A stretch of DNA of 64,000 bases from Ostrinia nubilalis (lineage: Eukaryota; Arthropoda; Insecta; Lepidoptera; Crambidae): contig NC_087099.1 of assembly GCF_963855985.1 (NCBI RefSeq), positions 16,150,001 to 16,214,000 of the forward strand. Reading direction: 5' to 3'. Each line of letters starts with the position of its first letter. Position 1 is the first letter of the stretch. Of the stretch, positions 58,030 to 64,000 are shown piece by piece. The position numbers were made by a program, and so were the translations under genes. The notes beneath the pieces are model-generated. The model did no database searches and had not been told where the DNA came from. It saw nothing but the letters and a program-made list of their open reading frames with translations.

Positions 58030-59390
58030 ACTTTGTTATTGGCGTTAGGGGTACGTATAGTCGTATTCCATTTTCGGGATTTGAAGTACTATAATTAGAT
58101 ACATGTCTTTTAGCTCATTTCATTAAGATGTATTTAATCGTATATCGTTAAGACTTAGGTATGAGCGTAACACCGTGGTAACACCGTGGGACTTTTTGGT
58201 GCTCAAAAAGCTCTAAAAGCGATTTCGTGATAAAAAATTAACGCATGAAAAGTTTTGACAGTAAAAAATATATGAATATTTAAGATTTCAGAAATGGCTC
58301 AACCAACATTATTCACGATTCCAAAGCACCTCATCAAGCTGGAAATTGATACAAAACAGAAACTGGGCCAAGGAAGCGTTGCAAATTAAACTTTTAAATT
58401 AACTTTTATTGCGCTTCTTTATGTGCGGCGTGGAGCTTTGCAGAAACAGACGCGGAAAACGAATCTAATTTCATAATTTTCGCTTTATAATAAGAAAAGA
58501 AAACAAGCCGCTTGCTGGATACGAGTTTTTTGAATTCGTAAATCAGCGTAATGGATATTAGAACTTAAGTAAGACGGTTAAGATTGAAAATCGCTTGAGA
58601 TATCGGTTTGTTCGGAAGGGGAGAGCGGGCAAAACTGGATTATATCGCGCGAGCCCCCAGGGAGCGGGCTCAGCCGGCCCCACGCCGGGGCTGCGGAAAG
58701 TTGACATAACTTGAAGAGTAATCTCGTTTGGGTTTTAGGTTAGTGTGACGCCTGGAGGTTTTAGGGTTGGACTATTGAAGATTGGAATCGATTTGGCTTT
58801 TTTACGTTCGGTTGGACCGTCGTAGGTTTTTTGCCACTTCTTTTTGAAATAAATGTTTCAATTCCGAAGAAAATTAACGCTTCGATGATTTGATATCTAA
58901 AGTAAAAATATATTAAGGTGTTAATTGAATTCAATCTCAGAGCATAAAAGTAGATAATTTTCCCAACGATCAAATAATTAAGTCATACCCACGGTATGCT
59001 ATAAATAAATAAACGTATAAAGTAGCTAGATGCCTGCGTTGTTGGGCTTGTTTATTCGAAACTCTAAATAGGACTTTGAAATACTTCGCGAACTAATTCC
59101 ATAGTTGCAAAACAATTTGCATGAATAAATCAATGGAGCCCGAGCAATCAGCAACTTTTGAACAAACAAGTGACTGTCGTTGTTCTGGACTTTGTAACTT
59201 ATTTAACTTCCAGATTTACTTGAAGCGTAACAAAACAACAAAATGGCGTACATGGTTTTGTTTGATTTATTGTTTTGTTATTTATAGGTATTTAAGATAA
59301 GTTGTTAGAATCCACTTACTGTATAAAATAATAAAATTGCCTTAAAAAATCTATAACATAAAACTAATAAAGTTTCAAACTTTTATTTTA
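58030..59390. other. Intergenic or intronic, no gene seen
   Basis: A GC-rich patch at about 58645..58695 (CGCGCGAGCCCCCAGGGAGC) interrupts AT-rich sequence. No frame is recognisable. Confidence 0.35.
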
Positions 59391-60021
59391 AAGGACAATG
59401 ACCAAAAATGTATGGAGTGTGGTCCAAATGTCCACCACTAACGTGACCTATGTAGTAAAATAGTCTACTAAATACTGATTCATTATAACCAAACCGCAAT
59501 CAAAAATATGCTGTCAGTAAAAAGTTATGACTGAATGAAAAGTCTGTTTTTTACCTTTTCGTCCGAAAAATGTTCTTAATATCATTCTATCCATTGCACA
59601 TTTTGGACTTATCTACGCATGTTATGTCATGTCGCATGTGGCGCTGGGTTATAGATGAATTTTATTAAATAATAATGTGCCTACAACTTTGTACGCGTGA
59701 AAATAGTTTAAATATTATTTCCCATTTTTACAACATTTGTCTTTACTGCTCCGCCCCTATTGGCTGTAGGATGATGTTATTTATCCTAAAATCATCCTTG
59801 ATAAATGGGCTATCCATAACAAAAATAATTTTTCAAATCGGACCAGTAAGTTCTTGAGATTAGCGCGTAAACTACTACAATTTTTAAACGGTCATAACTT
59901 TTTACTGACAGCTTATTTTTTTTTCGTCCCATACTGAAAGTTAATCTCTATTTAATGGACTATAAGCCAATGTAGGTCTCATTGGTGGTGGACATTTGGA
60001 CCACTTTTGGTCATTGTCCTT
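59391..60021. mobile_element. 631-bp non-autonomous DNA transposon with long inverted termini
   Basis: AAGGACAATGACCAAAA at 59391 and GTGGTCCAAATGTCCACCAC just inside are mirrored by GTGGTGGACATTTGGACCAC and TTTTGGTCATTGTCCTT ending at 60021. The left end has an 11-bp extra segment. A second inverted pair (CTGTCAGTAAAAAGTTATGA at 59511, mirrored from 59891) shows that the arms reach about 130-150 bp. No transposase is encoded; a 60-codon frame inside is an accident. No clear target duplication was seen. Confidence 0.85.
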
Positions 60022-62381
60022 ACTTAGTTTCATATCCCCGTTGAAATACAACACAACTGAAAATTCGAGATTGTTATAAAGTTATGTTATGTTAACAAGG
60101 AAAGTTTGTCAGTGTCGTCATTATTATGACAAAAATATAACTTTTAAATCTAAGTATTTTAAAGTAGTAGATTTATTATATCTAAATATATCCTGCAATA
60201 TAAATCCTACTTTCCTTTTACATTTGAATCGCAAAAAAGTAAAACTTTTCAGTCAAACGCCGACGACTTCAAAAGTGGACTTTATTGAATTTTCCCTGTC
60301 CCGTGTCCGTTATCCCCCAGTGCCCTCGGCTCCTGCGCCCAACCCTTCGCAGGGTTCCGTATTTATACTGTTTTTGGGCCGTATGCAAATACGCGGGGCT
60401 CCCGAGACTAGTTCCGCCCTGGTTCGACACGAAAATAAACTCACTTCATGAATAAGTTAGGAACCTTGTGGAAATGTACGTTGAGTCATAGTTATGTCAT
60501 ATTATTATTCTGAACTGCAACTTGATGCAGTATTTCATTATGATAAACATGGATTTACCTAAGTGAAATGTCTGGAAAAGTTGTGGAAAACTTAAACAGA
60601 GAAACCCTGTCCTCTACACAATGCATTTTTTTAATACGGTTTCGTAACCGGTTATACTGTTATTACTTACTTTAGTAGTGTCCATCGTCAATAATGCGTT
60701 TAGATTTCTAAATTCATTTTCTATTAGATGTAAATTTTCGGGTGGTCACTACAATGTAGCCAATATTGAAGTGACCACCTGAAAAACCTCACATTCTGGC
60801 AAAAATAACTCCCATTCGTATGTAATCGAAGTTATCAATCATCAGGACCCTAAACAATGCGACAATTCTGCCTAATTAGCCGGTGCAAAAATAGAGTTCT
60901 ATTCCTGCCCGCTCTCCCCTCGCCCACCTGCTCGTTAAATTCGCGCGCTCCGCGGAACAGGACACCCGTAATTGCTTCCCTCCCCTCGTAGTGTAGGAGG
61001 ACCACGTGGTGACAATTAGTAGGATATTGTTTGTTTTAGGAATTTCTTTAATGATAAAATTTGTCATTAATAAAAAGTACAACAGATACCCGTATAACCG
61101 TGGGACGCATCACTGTACCTTAATTATAGTATTGAAACCTTTTGAAGCCTTAACGTTAAGCTAAAGTTACGCGTTCAAAGATCAAATTCGAATTTAGGAA
61201 TGGAAAAAAGAGTCTCAGGACTGAATGATTTAAAATTGAAGCAGTTTGGCGCTAAAATAATTTATTAATATTTGCTAGGGTGTAAATGCTAATAACATTA
61301 AATGCAAGTCCGGGAAATCTTCAGCAATGTGGCTGCCCTGATCATCAGAGAACCGTGGAAATAAAGCCATCGTTGCGTTCAGGAAAATTCTGCCAGCGAG
61401 GTGCTTCTCCGAGACAATCTGCACCTTCTTCCATTGTTTCAAAGCTCATATTAGAAATGGTTACTTCTGCGAACAATGTGTGTGAATTTCAACTTTGTGC
61501 GGTCGAAATAGCGGTGTTACGATAAGCGTATTAAAATTGTTTTCGCGAGTGAGATACTGCCAATGATTGGTGGGAACTGCTTTTGCGGCTTTAGACTTTC
61601 TGCGGTGGTGATAAGAGCAAGGTAGATGTAGAATAAAGTTGTATTCTAAATGAGATGTTTCCACACTTGGGGTTGGGGATGTGTAGTTTGCTCAAGTTAC
61701 GATATTGGTGTTGTAAGACAACGCTGCGGCGGCAAACTTTTGTCTTAGTTAATGGCATCTTTTTCCTCCTTTGGCTTTCAGAGTTTTTCCGCTAAAAGTA
61801 GGGGCTTAATGCGAAATAATGAGGATGGATAAAGCGTTGGCTTATATTTTCTTACGCACCTGCCTGATGTGATTGGGGTGATTTTTATAATGATACAAAA
61901 ATGACGTTTCTCAAATTCATTTTAAAACTTTTTCTATCTTATGGGCTGTAACAAGTGACATATTTGATCATATTCCTGAACACAACACTCCTGTGTCAAA
62001 TAAAGCATATCCATATTATTCTATTTCGATCACTTGAAATTGTAAATTGAGGGCAAGGCAATACAAATTTACAGCCACTGCAGGGTTGTAAACAGACAGA
62101 CGGTCGCGTGGATTGGCGTCGTAAAGAATAGCTCGGTACTTGGGGTGCACCCGACCTCGTCAGGGTGTTCCGAGCCCGCGGGCAGTCGGGGGTTAGCCTT
62201 GCGGTAGTGCTGGCACTTTGAACGCTTGCCATCGGGTGGAAAGATTTTAAAATAAATCCTTTTTATGAAATAAAACATTCGCCATTTTATACTATGAATA
62301 TTTTTATAACTGACTGAAAATCATTGTCTGCTGCTGTCTTTCCCGAAAACTATATTCGGGACTCGTGAGAGTGAATAGGCA
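60022..62381. other. Intergenic or intronic, no gene supported
   Basis: Mixed AT-rich DNA with GC patches at 60300..60420, 60900..60965 and 62100..62210. Frames such as 60089..60451 (plus) and 61996..62278 (minus) have no recognised domain. A pair GGGTGGTCACT (about 60741) and AGTGACCACCTG (about 60771) forms a short hairpin. Confidence 0.35.
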
Positions 62382-62412
62382 TCCCAACTAATATTATAAA
62401 TGCGAAAGTAAC

Positions 62413-62453
<41 letters not shown>

Positions 62454-62634
62454 TACGCTTTCCCGCTTAAACCTCGCAACCGATTTTGATGAAATTTGGC
62501 ATAGAGATAGTTTGAGTCCCGGGAAAGAACATAGGATAGTTTTTATCCCGGTTTTTGAAACAGGGACGCGCGCGATAAAGTTTTTCTGTGACAGACAAAA
62601 TTCCACGCGGGCGAAGCCGCGGGCGGAAAGCTAG
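62382..62634 (+). mobile_element. Non-autonomous Helitron-like element with (TGTC)n microsatellite
   Basis: Starts TCCCAACTAATATTATAAAT after A and carries about nine TGTC units at 62415..62452. It has the AACCGATTTTGATGAAATTT segment, and ends GCGGGCGAAGCCGCGGGCGG then AAAG and CTAG (62631..62634) before T. The A|TC...CTAG|T ends and the terminal GC hairpin are Helitron hallmarks, and this is a very common lepidopteran sequence. The open frames at 62394..62754 are repeat artefacts. Confidence 0.88.
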
Positions 62635-64000
62635 TAGATAAATATACAGCAGGTATGCACCATCATAAGCTGCATCTCGCATAACATCAGGTGTAAATGC
62701 AGTCAAATACCTGCCTTTCTCTGCATAAGACCATCTACTGTCACTGTGTATCACAAATAAGAAAGTTATTTGTCACTTTTTCATAATCAAATCGCTGAAC
62801 AAATAGAAGTTTTAGTTAACAAATCGATTGGATTACATTCTGGCATGTCACAAAAAACGCTTTTTGAAACTTTGCAACGTTTCTTTTCTTTCTTCTTTCC
62901 AAGACCCTAATCTTAAGTTTTTTGATCTCCCAAGTGTTCTGCCCTCAGCTGTAAAAGGCAATCCCGCTGGCGATGAAGCCATTCCCGGAGCCCGGGGCGG
63001 GACAGTGCTCCCTTTGTTAGGGATGCCATGACAATTGTCCGGGACCGCGGGAATGCCGGATTTGAGAATGCTCGGGAATTTGTCTATTCGAGATAAGAAT
63101 CTTGTCTTTGCTTTAGAATTTAGATACTCGAACAATTGAAGATCTAATGGTTGTGGAAATCTGGATTCGGGATCATAATTACCTTCATGAAAGGATCAAA
63201 GTTACCAATTTACCATCATAAACGTACAATTTTATTGACGACATTTAAACAAGATATTCGCCAACGCAGCGCAATAAAACTTAAGTGTAGCTTGTTTAAG
63301 GTCATTCTGCGATTTTAGTGCCTACCCCTATAATTTTACTACAGCAAAAATATAATAACAGACGTAAAATATACCTACTTGTCCAAACTTTATTCGATGT
63401 GAAAAATACATTTACTAACCCTAAAACTTTATGCGTGCACTTTTAAAACCCTTTTACACATATTGTCACTTTTATATTAAGCGTCCCTATTCTAACCCGC
63501 CAACGGCTCACGGGTCGTAACTTCCAATGGGGTCTACTCTGCAAAACAATTTCTATAACGTCTACTCCATTTGTTTCAGTCGCTCATATCAGCGTTTCAG
63601 GCTGAGTGACAAGGATGGGAAATGTGGAAATTTCGAAATTTATGTTCGCACACAACCCCTAAACAAAACCATAAATTGAGCGGGGCCCCGTCTGCCCTTG
63701 ATTAGCCATTTGTACGTCACGCCACTCTCGTTTTAGACTTTCTTTTACTGTAGGGCAGTGGAAGGTTAATTCTGCGTTTTAGTGCACTCCCGACGGCATT
63801 AATGTTTATGTAATGCGAAATGTAAACTTGTTTTGTTGCGTGGTAAGTTTCAGGTTAATGGTTAAGGTCATGAATTGGATGATCTGTTTATCCCAAGAGA
63901 GAAATTGTCTTGTCTGTGTTCATTTGTAATTAGAAATAGAAATGCGTACACAAACATATATTTTGTACGCTCAAATTCAGACTACACTCAGACTTATTGT
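62635..64000. other. Intergenic or intronic, no gene supported
   Basis: No domain was recognised. A GC-rich patch at 62955..63060 has overlapping frames on both strands without similarity. The window ends here without a visible gene end. Confidence 0.35.

Noticed and set aside
62394..62754. Minus-strand frames over the (TGTC)n element, with DRQTDRQTDRQ runs
   Set aside because: The translation is that of a microsatellite inside a Helitron-like element.
1..64000. tRNA, rRNA, CRISPR arrays and bacterial-type operons
   Set aside because: No clover-leaf box A/B pair or other RNA gene could be recognised by eye, and the eukaryotic gene structure makes prokaryotic features irrelevant. A covariance-model scan would be needed to exclude tRNA genes.

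Overview
The window is an insect nuclear segment, almost certainly lepidopteran. It is AT-rich, with introns of tens of kilobases. It carries many short Helitron-like copies of the kind common in moths and butterflies (A|TC... starts, CTAG|T ends, (TGTC)n tracts), non-LTR retrotransposon tails and MITEs. The main host genes seen all lie on the minus strand and form the cholinergic gene locus. A complete intron-free coding exon for the vesicular acetylcholine transporter (VAChT, 614 aa) is at 46661..48505. Three internal exons of choline acetyltransferase (ChAT) lie downstream at 16218..16291, 15798..15989 and 2164..2336. They read in phase as one stretch near the ChAT N-terminus. The ChAT catalytic exons lie beyond position 1, and its first coding exon was not found. 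This matches the known animal arrangement in which VAChT sits within an early ChAT intron, so that one locus supplies both the enzyme that makes acetylcholine and the transporter that loads it into vesicles.

The most unusual content is at 3610..15183, minus strand. It is an uninterrupted 3857-codon reading frame filling most of the 13.5 kb ChAT intron between the exons at 15798..15989 and 2164..2336. It starts with a probable signal peptide, is rich in Thr, Ser, Asn, Lys and Glu with many N-glycosylation sequons, and has cysteines only near its two ends. It contains a four-unit 59-residue tandem repeat and a three-unit 9-residue repeat, and ends in basic and acidic tracts. I recognise no family. 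An open frame of this length cannot be chance, so it is a nested, apparently secreted giant protein gene inside ChAT.

Layout by region: 1..2160 holds a retrotransposon tail, a hAT-like MITE with a perfect 8-bp target duplication, and two back-to-back perfect palindromes. 2164..16291 holds the ChAT exons, the giant nested gene and a decayed duplicate of a ChAT exon. 17.8..26.6 kb is a transposon cluster: Helitron-like copies, a 485-bp foldback element, a LINE reverse-transcriptase fragment, and a broken DDE transposase gene whose intron holds a MITE. 26.6..46.4 kb is AT-rich intron with scattered MITEs, Helitron-like copies and LINE tails. 46.4..48.65 kb is VAChT with its 5' leader, including a 20-codon upstream ORF, and a probable poly(A) signal. 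48.65..64 kb is upstream/first-intron DNA with more repeats and no gene I can support. Most other open frames are short chance frames or lie inside repeats.
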